DNA from: Mangifera indica
Taxonomy: Eukaryota > Streptophyta > Magnoliopsida > Sapindales > Anacardiaceae
Reading direction: 5' to 3'
Assembly: GCF_011075055.1 (NCBI RefSeq)
Contig: NC_058151.1
Span: 8,636,251 to 8,700,250 of the forward strand
DNA length: 64,000 nucleotides
Part shown: positions 7,759-17,026 of the stretch, one piece after another
Layout of the letters: every line of letters starts with the position of its first letter
Position numbering within the stretch: position 1 is the first letter of the stretch
Translations under genes and position numbers: made by a program
The notes under the pieces: model-generated
What the model saw: the letters and a program-made list of their open reading frames with translations, nothing else
Told to the model about the DNA's origin: nothing
Database searches by the model: none

Positions 7759-10080
7759 TGTAATACCCTCAGGTATGTTCCAGGGGCATTTACATCTTTT
7801 AACCCTGTTTTGCGATACTTCCAATGTTTTAAATATATATATATATGTTATGTATGGGGGCATTTATATAAATATACATATGTAAATAAATACAAAAAGA
7901 AAACAAAAAAAAAAAAGAGAAAGAGAAAAAGGGAGATAAAGCTTAGATAAAGGGAGAGTAAAGTCAACAAAGGCAGCTCATCCCATTTGTTTTCTATCAT
8001 CTTCTTCTCCCGTAAAGCTCCAGCAGCCACCATTCTTCATGTTTTTCCTTTGCTTTCTTGAAGAAAAAGGAAGGATTTGAGGGAGTTGGAAGATAAGAAA
8101 AGAAAAGAAAAGAAAAGGAAGCACTTGGAAACTTTGGTAACCAAAGATCTCCTTCCTTCTCCTTTCATCTATGTTTATATGCATGTTATATGAATATGTT
8201 AGTGTGTCTTGGTATTGATTTAAAGTGATCTTGATGATAAAGGAAGCAAAACAAAAAGGAGGAAGCCAACTTGCAAAGATTTGGCTTCAAATAAGGTAAG
8301 GGGTTTTCTCCTTGATATGTCACATGTTTTAGGCTTTTGGTTCCTTAGATCTATGTTATAAATGTTGATTTTGATGTTGAGGAATATTGTTTTGCCATTT
8401 GGGATGTCTATGTATGTGATTTTGTTCATGGCAGAAAGTTGCATAATATTTACAGTTTTTGCCACTCAGTTCGTCCCATGTTTTGGCTGCCTTATTTGAT
8501 GAATTATGAGTGCTATTATATCTTGTTGGAAAGCTCTTTTAATGATCTTTCCAATGATATATAGCTTGTATGAATTAGAGATCATTTGGACTGTTAACGA
8601 TTGTATAAACCGAAAGGACTGCTTTATCAAATAAACAGGGGAGGCAGTTTTTGCCACTGACTTTATCTGCTGTTTTGACTGCCTGATTGAATGAATTATG
8701 AGTGCTATTATAGCTTGTTGGAAAGATCTTTGAATCCTCTTTTCAACGATATAAAGTTTATATGAATTAGAAACCGTTTGGGCTGTTAAATCGTATGAAA
8801 AGAATGCTGCCCTGCTAAATGTCTGTTCTGTGAACAGTATATCGTAATTTTATCACTGAGTTTAGCTCACGTTTTGACTGCCTTATCTATTGAATTATGA
8901 GTATTATTATAGCTCGTTAGAAATATCTTTGAATCCTCTTTTCAACGATATATAGCTTGTATGAATTAGGAACCGTTTGGGATGTTAAATTGTATGAAAA
9001 AGAAGGCTGCCCTGTTAAATGACTGTTCTGTGAACAGTGTTTCATAATTCTGGGCAAGAAAGAAAGAAGGAAGGAAAGAAAGAAAGAAAGAAAGAAAGAA
9101 AGAAAAGGAAGAAGGAAAGAAAGGAAGGGAAAGGAAAGGAAAGGAAAGAAAAGAAGAAAAGAAAAAGAAAGAAAAACAAGAAAAAGAATTTGGGGCTCAA
9201 GATTTAGGGGTCGTCCCAAGAGTAATGTCTGGTGCGTTATGAATAAATTTAAATAGAAGCAAAATTAGTAAGATATAAGACCCGCATGCATGCTATAAAC
9301 TATGAGGGGGCACTTTACACTACACCGCCCGCAGTAGGGCACGTCCGCAGTAGGACACGTCCGTAGTAAGACATAGACCCCTAGTAGGGTCCGCTCGCAG
9401 TAGAGCATGCTTGTAGTAGAGCTCAATTTAGATTCAGAAATAGTGTAGTGAAAGAAAAAGAGCTTGAGCTTAGAAAAGTGCCAAATCCCTATAGTTAGCT
9501 TCCAGAAAGTATTAAATAGACACCAGATGGGACAAAGTATGACCCAAATAGTAAAGAGTGAACTAAATTATCCCCTCAATCTCTTATAAAGGTTAAAATA
9601 TGAGGTTGATTCTCAAAAGTGAGTTAGAACAGGAAAAAAAAAGAGGATAGTTTACTTGATTCTTTCCCCTTACTGAGTGTTCTTATTACTCACTCCCTTT
9701 TCTTTCCTGATTGCAGGTACAGGTGATCGAGGTAGCTGCGAGGCAGGGTCAGGTTAGCATAGGTAGATCCGGCTGGAGCAGGTTATCTCTGGTTTATATT
9801 ACATGCATAGAGTGGCATATTTTTATCGACTTTTGACTTTTTGAGATTATGGTACAGTTACATATGATTACTCCCTGTTTTCAGATACTTTCAGATGAGT
9901 CTTCATATGAGTATATACATCTTTTGTTCGCTTCCAGATTTTTAGTTTTCTTGGAATACTTCCTAAACACTTTTAATGATGCGTTTATTATAAAGTATTT
10001 AAAAAAAAAATAGACTCTACGAATATTAATTCGTAACATTTCTCCTTCGGTGGGTAGTACTACTAGGGAGGGATGTTACA
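7759..10080 (+). repeat. 3' LTR of the inner element (2322 bp)
   Basis: Matches 714-3008 along its whole length at about 98% by hand count. It has the same modules at about 8453-9040, the same GCAGTAG-core array, and a longer GA microsatellite. The donor-like AAGGTAAGG recurs at 8296 and the TTGCAG acceptor-like site near 9716. The TTATA duplication follows at 10081-10085. Confidence 0.95.
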
Positions 10081-10085
10081 TTATA

Positions 10086-10700
10086 GTTATGCATCTAGAT
10101 GGAAGAGCCACCAATGGTACAAAAGCTTCATGAGATTTAGAGGTTGAGTGATTCCAAAGTGGAAGGAATATGTAAAAGCCATGAGAGCTTATTTTGGTAG
10201 CCATGGATATGATGATCCATTGGTAGATTTACGCAACCTTAAGTAGGTAGGTTTTTTTCAAAATTATGTAGATGCTTTTGAGGAACTCTACCCTAGAGCT
10301 AGAATAAGAGAAGATCAAGGACTTAGTTTCTTTTTGTCAAGGTTAGTTGATTAATTCCAAATATCAATTAGGATGTTTAAACCTAAAACACTTATCAAGA
10401 CCTACTTCTTGGCTGAGTTTTAGGAAATTATGGTGGCTGCAATGAAGACCAACCTAAACCTATTACTAAGGTGTCATAGGTTTCAATAGTTGCTAGGCCA
10501 TTGGTTAATAATTCAGTATCTAACAGCTCTCAAGTTAAGACTAGTAGTTCAACAGGATTATTACTTACTCCTAACATCCCTAAGCTTCCACTAACAATGT
10601 TGGCCAAGTCTACTGCTAGCAAAATATTCAATGAAAAGAAAGTTGAGGGCATATGCTTTTGGTGTGATTAAAAGTTTGTGTTGGGGCATAAATGTAGGAA
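10086..10700 (+). pseudogene. gag of the outer element, C-terminal part
   Basis: Resumes the gag interrupted at 713. It starts with VMHLDGRAT, the usual (L)EG-A-x-W region, with a frameshift just after it (WYKSF in another frame). VKAMRAYFGSHGYDDP and AFEELYPRAR blocks follow. A CCHC zinc knuckle is at 10654-10695 (C-F-W-C ... L-G-H-K-C) with a TAA inside it. Many stops and at least one shift; a dead remnant. Confidence 0.75.
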
Positions 10701-10856
10701 GAAGTAAGCATTTGTGATACAACTACATGTGGAGACAAAGGGCATGAATGATATGAACCAGAACATGCAGAAAAGAAGTAAATTGTGGTTATAAAAGAGC
10801 ATGGATTGATGTAACTTTCATTACAAGCTCTATAGGATTCTACAAGAGCTAAAACA

Positions 10857-11120
10857 ATGAGATTGTGTGGCATGCATGGTGAAAAGAGGTTTGTGGACTT
10901 TGGTGGCACTCATAATTTTTTAAGTGAACCTACTACTCAGAGATTGGGATATGTCATTAAGGAAGTGTTAAGAGTCCATATGATAGTTGCGAATGGTCAA
11001 GAGTTGCAATGCAAAAGGTTATGCGAAAACCTAGAGGTAAGAGTGCAAGGGTAAACCTTAGTAGTGGATGCCTATACCATGGGCTTTGATAGTTATGACT
11101 TGATACTTGAAGCTTAAAGG
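10857..11120 (+). pseudogene. Aspartic protease remnant of the outer element
   Basis: Asp codon at 10896 in VDFGGTHNFL. The family form is DSGSTHNF, so the active-site Ser is now Phe. YDLILEA near 11095 corresponds to the D-x-ILG block. A stop at 11052 breaks the domain. Confidence 0.75.
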
Positions 11121-11439
11121 CTAACAAAGTTAGGTGATATTATTTGAAATTTTAAAGCACTTGCCATGAAATTTTCCATCAATGGTCACTTTACCAATTG
11201 CATGAAGAAAAGGGCAGTAAGGTTAGCTTTATTGTAGGAAAGCAACGTAGCAAGACTTCTAAAATATCATTTGTACAGCTACTATGGGCTGGAGAGGAAA
11301 AAACAAAGGTGTAGTTATATGACCTGTAGGATGATGGCTTGGTAAAGGGAGATGAGTGGCCAGATATGCATAAGTTGTTGCATAGGTTTAGTGATGTTTC
11401 ATGGAGCCAAAAAGGTTACCGCCTTCTCGATTCTAGGAT

Positions 11440-12180
11440 CATCAAATCATGTTGAAAGAGGGAATACAACCCATCAATCTCAAGCCATATAGGTATGACA
11501 ACCTATAGAAGGACATTGTCGAAAAGGCTATCAGAGAAATGATGGAAGCTGGGGTAATTTGTAATAATGTTAGTTCTTATGCAAGCCCCATTGTGCTAGT
11601 AAAGGAAAAAAATGGATCATGGAGATTATGCATTGATTACAGGGCCACAAACCAAGTTACTATAAAGGACAAGTGCCCTATTCATTTGATAAAGGGTTTG
11701 TTAGATGAATTGAGTGGTGTAGCTATTTTTTCAAAGATAGATTTATGTTATGGATGCTGGTAGATTCGCATGCACCCCTCTTCAATAGACAAGACAACAT
11801 TCAAGACTCATGAGAGGTAGTATGAGTTCTTGGTGATGCTAGTTGGACTCACCAATACACCCTCCATAATCCAAAATGTTATGAACTGCATATTCAGACC
11901 TCACCTCAGGAAAGTTTTGCTAGTTTTTTATGATGATAACCTTGTTTATAGCAAGGATTAAGCAACCTATTTAAGCCACTTGGAAGGTATCCTTTAACCT
12001 CTGTAGTTGCACCAGCTTTATGCCAAGCAAAGCCAAAGTGTCATTAGAGCATTATAGTGGAATATCTTGGTTATATCATTAGTTAAGAAGGTGTCACCAT
12101 AGACCTTAATAAGGTTCAAGTAGTTAAAGATTGGCTTGAGCCTAAGACATCGATGCAACGCTTTTTTGGGTACTACACGA
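11440..12180 (+). pseudogene. Reverse transcriptase remnant of the outer element
   Basis: Blocks in order: EAGVICNNVSSYASPIVLV, CIDYRATN, FSKIDLCYG, a degraded VGLTNTPS, and the catalytic box as YDDN at about 11930 (normally YADDIL). At least five stops occur. The region is spliced into no longer open frame; diagnostic of Ty3/Gypsy but inactive. Confidence 0.85.
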
Positions 12181-12229
12181 GATTTATAAAAAACTATCGT
12201 CCATGTTGGTATTGCCTAATTTGTCATAG

Positions 12230-12600
12230 CAGTTCCAAATCAAAACTAATGCTCCAAGAGGAGGAATTGGTATTGCCTTAATGCAAAATGGGCACCCAAT
12301 AGCCTACATAAGCAAGACTTTATCACCTAAGAATCAACTACTTTTGGTTTATGAAAAGGAGATGTTAGCCATTCTCCTTGCTATGAAGAAATAGGAGCAT
12401 TACCTAAGGAATCAATGTTTCATCGTCCACATAAACCACCAAAGTTTGAAGTACTTGATAGAGCAGAAAGTCACCACTCCATCGCAGCAAGCTTGGATAG
12501 CCAAGCTGATGTAGTTTAACTATGAAATCAGCTACAAAAAAGGTAAGGAAAATGTAGCTGCTGATGCATTATCTAGAGCTTCAGTTGGTGAATTCAATCA
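12230..12600 (+). pseudogene. RNase H remnant of the outer element
   Basis: Blocks GGIGIALMQNGHPIAY, KEMLAILLAM, HINHQSLKYL and ENVAADALSR appear in order. The third normally reads T/H-D-H, so an acidic residue is lost here. The RT-to-RNase H connection contains frameshifts. Confidence 0.8.
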
Positions 12601-12779
12601 GTTTGTTGCTATGATTGTACCGTAGGAGCTGTTGCAACAGATTCAGGAAGAGTGGTATAAAGATGCCTATTTGAAATCTATTATTGAGGCTAAAACTAAT
12701 GATGCATCTGTCTATGGGAAGTTTGAATGGACCAATGGCTAATTAAGAAGGAAGAGCCGATTGGTGGTAGCTAATGATT

Positions 12780-13750
12780 CTCAACTCTAACACAATATGT
12801 TACTTCTCTTCCATGATTCAGCTATGGGAGGACACTCAAGAGTCACTGCCACAATGAGAGGCTGAGTTCTTCAGTGTACTAGAAAGGTATATGGAAGGCA
12901 ATGAGGAACTATGTGAAGGGATCCCCAATTGCCCAGCAATTCAAGTATGAAAATGTCACTTCACTTGGCTTATCACAACCTCTTCCTTTTCCTTGAAGTG
13001 TCTTTACTAATTTCACCATGGACTTCATCGAAAGTCTTTCTAAATCCAAAGGGAAATTAGCCATTTTTGTGGTGGTTGATAGGCTTACGAAAAACTCACA
13101 TTTTATGGCACTGGGGCATCCATTTTTAGTGCAGGCTATAGTTCAGTTATTCTTGGAGAATGTCTTTAAATGGCACGGTAACCTGCAGAGCATTATAAGT
13201 GATGTCTTCCTTAACAGCTTCTGGCCTGAGTTTTTTAAGCTACAGGGGGTTGAGCTTCACTATTCCACCGTGTACCATCCTTAGATGGATGGCCAAATGG
13301 GAAGCAGTGAATAGTTGTTTGGAGGATTATCTACATTGCATGGCTGGAGAACTCCTTCTCACATGGCTGTATTGGCTTCCCTTGGCAGAATATTGGTACA
13401 ATACCAACTTCCATTCCAGTATACAAATGATGCCATTTGAAGCCTTGTATGGCCACCCTCCACCACTACATATTCCATATTTTTCGAAGGATTCCACTAT
13501 GTCAAAAGTCGACACCATGATAAGGAGTAGAGAGGCTACAGTACGAATTCTACAACGTAATATTCAGAAGGCTCAGCATCAGATGAAGTCTTTGGCTGAT
13601 CGTCGTTGCTCTGATCGAGTATTTCAAGTGGGAGATTCTTTTTTTATTAAGTTGCATCCTTATAGACAGACGTATTTGCGTATTTGCATAAGGGAAATCT
13701 TAAATTCCAACCTAAGTATTTTGGGCCATTTCCTGTTATTGAAGTGATTG
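12780..13750 (+). pseudogene. Integrase remnant of the outer element
   Basis: Zinc-binding traces near 12800 (AMGGHSRVTATMR). The core follows: TMDFIESL at 13018, VVVDRLTKNSHFMAL, and IISDVFLNSFW, which carries the second Asp. The YHP-x-MDGQ region at about 13275 has a TAG and then a frameshift to LEDYLHC, removing the catalytic Glu context. The frame from 13310 continues with MPFEALYGHPPP and the GPY-type C-terminus. Confidence 0.85.
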
Positions 13751-13759
13751 GTAAATCTG

Positions 13760-14034
13760 TTTATAGGTTGCAACTTCCTGTGGAGGCTCAGGTTCACAAT
13801 ATTTTTCATGTGTCTCAGTTACATCCGGCTTATGCCTGAGTGTTAGCTTATCCAACATTGCCGCCCCATTTCTCTTCTCCGCATTGGCCTATGAATATTT
13901 TGGATCAGCATATGGTTCGCAGTTGCTCATTCAATGGGAAAATAAGCCTGTGGAAATGGCTACTTGGGAGTTTGCGGACTCTCTTCGTCAGAGGTACCCT
14001 TCTTTCTCCCTTGAGGCAAGGAAGCTGGGGAGGG
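13760..14034 (+). pseudogene. Integrase C-terminus and chromodomain of the outer element
   Basis: YRLQLPVEAQVHNIFHVSQL is followed, after a stop and a frame change, by LLIQWENKPVEMATWE and LRQRYPSFSLE. The W-E-x(5)-ATWE core is the hallmark of group II chromodomains at the end of Reina-type Pol proteins. Confidence 0.8.
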
Positions 14035-14040
14035 GGCATT
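14021..14040 (+). promoter_or_regulatory. Polypurine tract of the outer element
   Basis: GAAGCTGGGGAGGGGG immediately upstream of the 3' LTR start at 14041. Confidence 0.8.
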
Positions 14041-14417
14041 TGATGCAAACTGAAGAAAATGTGGTCATTGAAGCTAGCCTGAAGTTGTTGTGGTTAAGCC
14101 AAGGATGGTCGCTATGCGTGAGAATGGACGTTAGAAGTTTTTATTGTTTGAATAAGTGTTCATCCGGTTCGTTTTATAATAAGTTGTGTGGCGTCATTTA
14201 GTGTTTAGCGGACGTTGTAATTTGGTGTAAATAAAAAATGAAACATTGTCGTCTAAGGGGAGAAGAGGAATTTGAGTTGTTTATGCATTGGTGGGAATTG
14301 TATGAAAAAAACAGTTATAACAGAAACTTCTTCTTCCTTATTCTTCTGTTCTGTGATTTCTCTCTCGAATCTTCTTCTGTGTTCCCTAATTGTCTTCTTT
14401 TACAGCAACAAGCATCA
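14041..14417 (+). repeat. 3' LTR of the outer Gypsy element (377 bp)
   Basis: Starts TGATGCAAAC after the polypurine tract and ends GCATCA before the CATCA duplication at 14418-14422. About 80% similar to 92-331; the last 137 bp have no counterpart in the 5' copy. Confidence 0.85.
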
Positions 14418-15247
14418 CATCAGTAACCATTCTCAACAGAAGTTGATGATACTATAGCAGTGGTCTTTACGTTGGTGAAGAACAGCTCAAGAATCAAAAT
14501 GACTGAAACAAATGCAAATGCAGAAGATAGACAAGGACAACCAGGAAAGGGGCTATCTTTATTTTGCTTTCGATGTGTTTTCATTTTGCCCATTAAATAA
14601 GATAGACAAACCAAAGTATAAATTGGACCATAATGCAGACGGAAAAATAAAATAAAATGAAGTTAAGTTTTTGAGAGAGGTTTCAAAGATGAATTAGATA
14701 GAGCAATTCCTTTGCAGATTTTCTTATCTTTACCGCACCTGCACTAAAAATGAACTCTCAAAAATTGTCATGTTTTGTACCGCCATACAATAACAACACG
14801 CTAGACCCGGATAAAGAACCCAATACACAAAATTAAAGCTATGGCCCACCATTTAGATTCTACTGATTTAAATAGCTTGTCGGTTCTACCCCAAATGGTC
14901 AGTTCCGGATAGAAACCAACCTTATGAGTTACAAGTTTCGGTGATTATTTTTAAGAACTGGTCAGTTTCAATTCTAAAATTTTTTACAGGACACCCAAAT
15001 CAGCTCACCCCTGATATATTGCAATGGTCTCCGTCTTTAGTTTGGTTATTCACTTTAAATATTAAATGCTAAATAATATTGATAAAGCAACAGAATAAAT
15101 AGCGCATCATCAAACGCTATGATAAATTAAAAATAAAAAAAGAAACATTCACCATAGTAAAGAAAAAGACATCTGAAATTCTTCAGGATTACATTTTCTT
15201 TAAATTAATAGAAGAAAAATCGTTACAAAGAAGTAATGTTAAAAGGC
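14418..15247. other. Intergenic, no gene seen
   Basis: Starts with the CATCA duplication. AT-rich, with several long poly-A-like stretches. It forms the downstream flank of the E2 gene and may include the end of its 3' UTR. Nothing else recognised. Confidence 0.5.
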
Positions 15248-15367
15248 ATGAATGAAAAACGGGAACAGGTGAATTTGATCCATTACTTTTTGCCCAACGT
15301 AATCATCCATTACAACACACACAACTCCAATTCTTCTCAACAGATATGAATGCCTCCACCAACAACA
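15248..15367 (-). other. UBC22: Probable 3' UTR of the E2 gene
   Basis: Downstream of the TAA at 15368-15370 on the minus strand. No clear AATAAA signal within 120 bp, so the end is undefined. Confidence 0.4.
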
Positions 15368-16897
15368 TTACAATCTCTTCAAACTTTTCTTTCTAGCATC
15401 GATTTTCTTCTTGTCTGCCTGAACCTTTGTCAACCCACCACCTTCTTTCTTTTGTACAGCTGCTGGTGTTGCCACAGCAGAACCACTGTTCCCCATATCA
15501 GGTACAGCTAACGCAGCAGTTGGCTGCTCCTGACTATTTCCTCTGGTAGCTGTTGCAGGGGCCAAAGGAGATGGTGATGCCAATGCACCTGTTGTCGTGG
15601 TCTTCTGATCCTTCTGTTCAATGTTATGAACCGACGTATTGCTCTGGTCCACATTCAATGCTGTAGTTGACTCTGAAATGGCTCCTGACTTAAACTTTGG
15701 TTTTGGCTTTGCATGAATCCCAGTGTATATCCTGCACGGAACTTACAAACTTTAATGACAAGAAAATAATTAGCATGTCTGCTTTAATCCTGCTACACAG
15801 TGATGATGGCACATAACAGAATTGAGATGGTTATCACCTGGCATGTCTGGCATACTCCTCATAATTTTCAAGAAGCATCTTACCGGCCTGTTCATTCAAA
15901 GCTGATTCTGGAAATGGCTCAATCAATAAACACCGGACCACCTATTATCAAAAATCTCAAAATAAGATGACTGTTTACAGACCCAAAGATCTACAACTAA
16001 AATGGACTGTTTGAGACTCAAAATTAGATAAAAAAGATAGGGTGGGGACTACTATGACAAGTGCTGATACAACTTACAATGAGAACATGTCGTAATCCTA
16101 GACTTGGATTCCAATCTTTTTTTAGCGTATTGACACAAATTTCACCATTTGTTGCAATGTTCGGATGGAAAATCTTAGTCATGAAATAACCTGCAACATC
16201 AATATATCAGTATTAGGATTGCGTGACAAGGGATATACATCATTGTTCAGACATGAAAAATATATAAAGACAAAACAATGCACAACAACAAACCTTTTGG
16301 AGGAGAGTGTGGGAAGTCATGAGACAATAACAACTTCATGCGGAAAACACCGTTTTCATATGGAGTTCCAGCTGCAAGGAACAAAAAGACTTATTTCAGT
16401 GTTACAGTATGCCTCAGAAGATGCAAAAAAAAAAGGACAAAGGTCACATGCCTGGGCCTTCAATATCAGCATATATAGTTGAAAAATCATCATCATTTAC
16501 TCCAACTTTAATGCCCTCAGGGGGTGAATCATCAAGACTCTTCAATTCCTTTGCAAGTTGTTTTATCACATTTGGTGGAAGATTTTCATTAGTGGCCTAA
16601 AACAACATTTTAAAAAAAAATGTTGTTAGAAGCCAAATGAAACAACTCATGTCATAAAACCCAAAATATATATATATATATATATATCAAACCTCATGCA
16701 CAAACTCAGGCATCATTGCATAACCAGGATTTGGTCAAGTAATGAACATTACTACATCCTATTATATCAACCAATTGTGACAAAATGAAATAATATGACG
16801 CTTTTCATTTTTCAATATTTCTTCCATCATCAAAAGCTGAAAAAGTTGGATGGCTAATCAAAATACTAAGTCAAATAAAAAAACAGAGATTTACCAT
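15368..16897 (-). CDS. UBC22: Ubiquitin-conjugating enzyme E2 22 (UBE2S-type), six coding segments
   Basis: Coding pieces in transcript order: 16897-16895 (ATG), 16596-16452, 16371-16294, 16190-16078, 15941-15838 and 15731-15368. They sum to 807 nt, or 268 residues plus TAA. Residues about 8-150 form a UBC fold with HPN at 84-86 and catalytic Cys94 (GEICVNTL). A Thr/Ala/Gln-rich linker follows, then a basic tail ending KKSLKRL. That tail matches plant UBC22 and the LRRL-ending tail with which UBE2S docks on the anaphase-promoting complex. UBE2S enzymes extend Lys11-linked ubiquitin chains; Arabidopsis UBC22 is reported to do the same. The tail position and APC/C role are inferred by homology. 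Splice phases all fit; no stop or shift. Intron 16372-16451 uses a GC donor, the others GT-AG. The length is slightly above the Arabidopsis protein, mostly in the linker. Confidence 0.95.
16372..16451 (-). other. UBC22: GC-AG intron of the E2 gene
   Basis: On the minus strand the exon ends GGCCCAG and the intron starts GCATGTGA, ending TTCCTTGCAG. Using the nearby GT four bases on would shift the frame and destroy the GTPYENG block, so the GC donor is the only choice that keeps the E2 fold. About 1% of plant introns are GC-AG. Confidence 0.85.
16661..16687. repeat. AT dinucleotide microsatellite
   Basis: (TA)n run inside the E2 intron between the start-codon exon and the second coding exon. 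Confidence 0.9.
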
Positions 16898-17026
16898 AGC
16901 TACAACAGGAAATGGAATCCTTCAAATAACTTCTTCAACAGGAGATAAATCAAAACTCCAACAAATTATGTACCAGAAGCTTCTTGAACATTCAGCGGCA
17001 AGAATATCGAGAAACACCAAATGGGC
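16898..17026 (-). other. UBC22: 5' UTR exon of the E2 gene ending in the start codon
   Basis: On the minus strand an acceptor TTTTTCAG precedes GCCCATTTGG at 17026. The exon runs to TAGCTATG|GTAAATC, so ATG is its last codon. Translation continues GCC ACT AAT in the next exon (Met-Ala-Thr-Asn), the conserved UBC22 start. Confidence 0.75.

Larger units (their letters stand above)
714..10080 (+). mobile_element. Inner Ty3/Gypsy chromovirus, Tekay/Del-like, structurally complete (9367 bp)
   Basis: Two long LTRs (714-3008 and 7759-10080) start TGTAATACCC and end GGGATGTTACA. They enclose a tRNA-iMet primer site, a gag-pol frame ending in a chromodomain-like segment, and a polypurine tract. TTATA duplications flank the element, and it sits inside the gag of the older outer element. 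I counted about 47 substitutions between the LTRs over about 2.29 kb (about 2%), plus one 30-odd-base GA-repeat length difference, so the insertion is much younger than its host. The long LTR, primer and C-terminal chromodomain point to Tekay/Del; lineage is inferred. Nine stop codons make it non-autonomous, but its termini could still be mobilised in trans. Confidence 0.95.
92..14417 (+). mobile_element. Outer Ty3/Gypsy chromovirus (Reina-like), interrupted by a second retrotransposon
   Basis: Related sequences at 92-340 and 14041-14417 are its two LTRs; both start TGAT and flank CATCA duplications. Between them, split by the insertion at 714-10080, lie remnants of gag, protease, reverse transcriptase, RNase H, integrase and a chromodomain in standard Gypsy order on the plus strand. 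Without the insertion and its duplication the element is about 4.95 kb. That size, the short LTR and the C-terminal chromodomain fit the Reina lineage of chromoviruses (inferred from family knowledge, not from a tree). The coding region is full of stops and frameshifts. The LTRs differ at roughly 40-50 of about 240 comparable positions, so this copy is old. Confidence 0.85.

Noticed and set aside
14238..14457. Two overlapping small plus-strand frames at the outer 3' LTR
   Set aside because: They run across the LTR boundary and target duplication and resemble no protein.
16165..16600. Two plus-strand open frames over the E2 gene
   Set aside because: They lie opposite spliced E2 exons and have no domain; the minus strand encodes a complete conserved protein.
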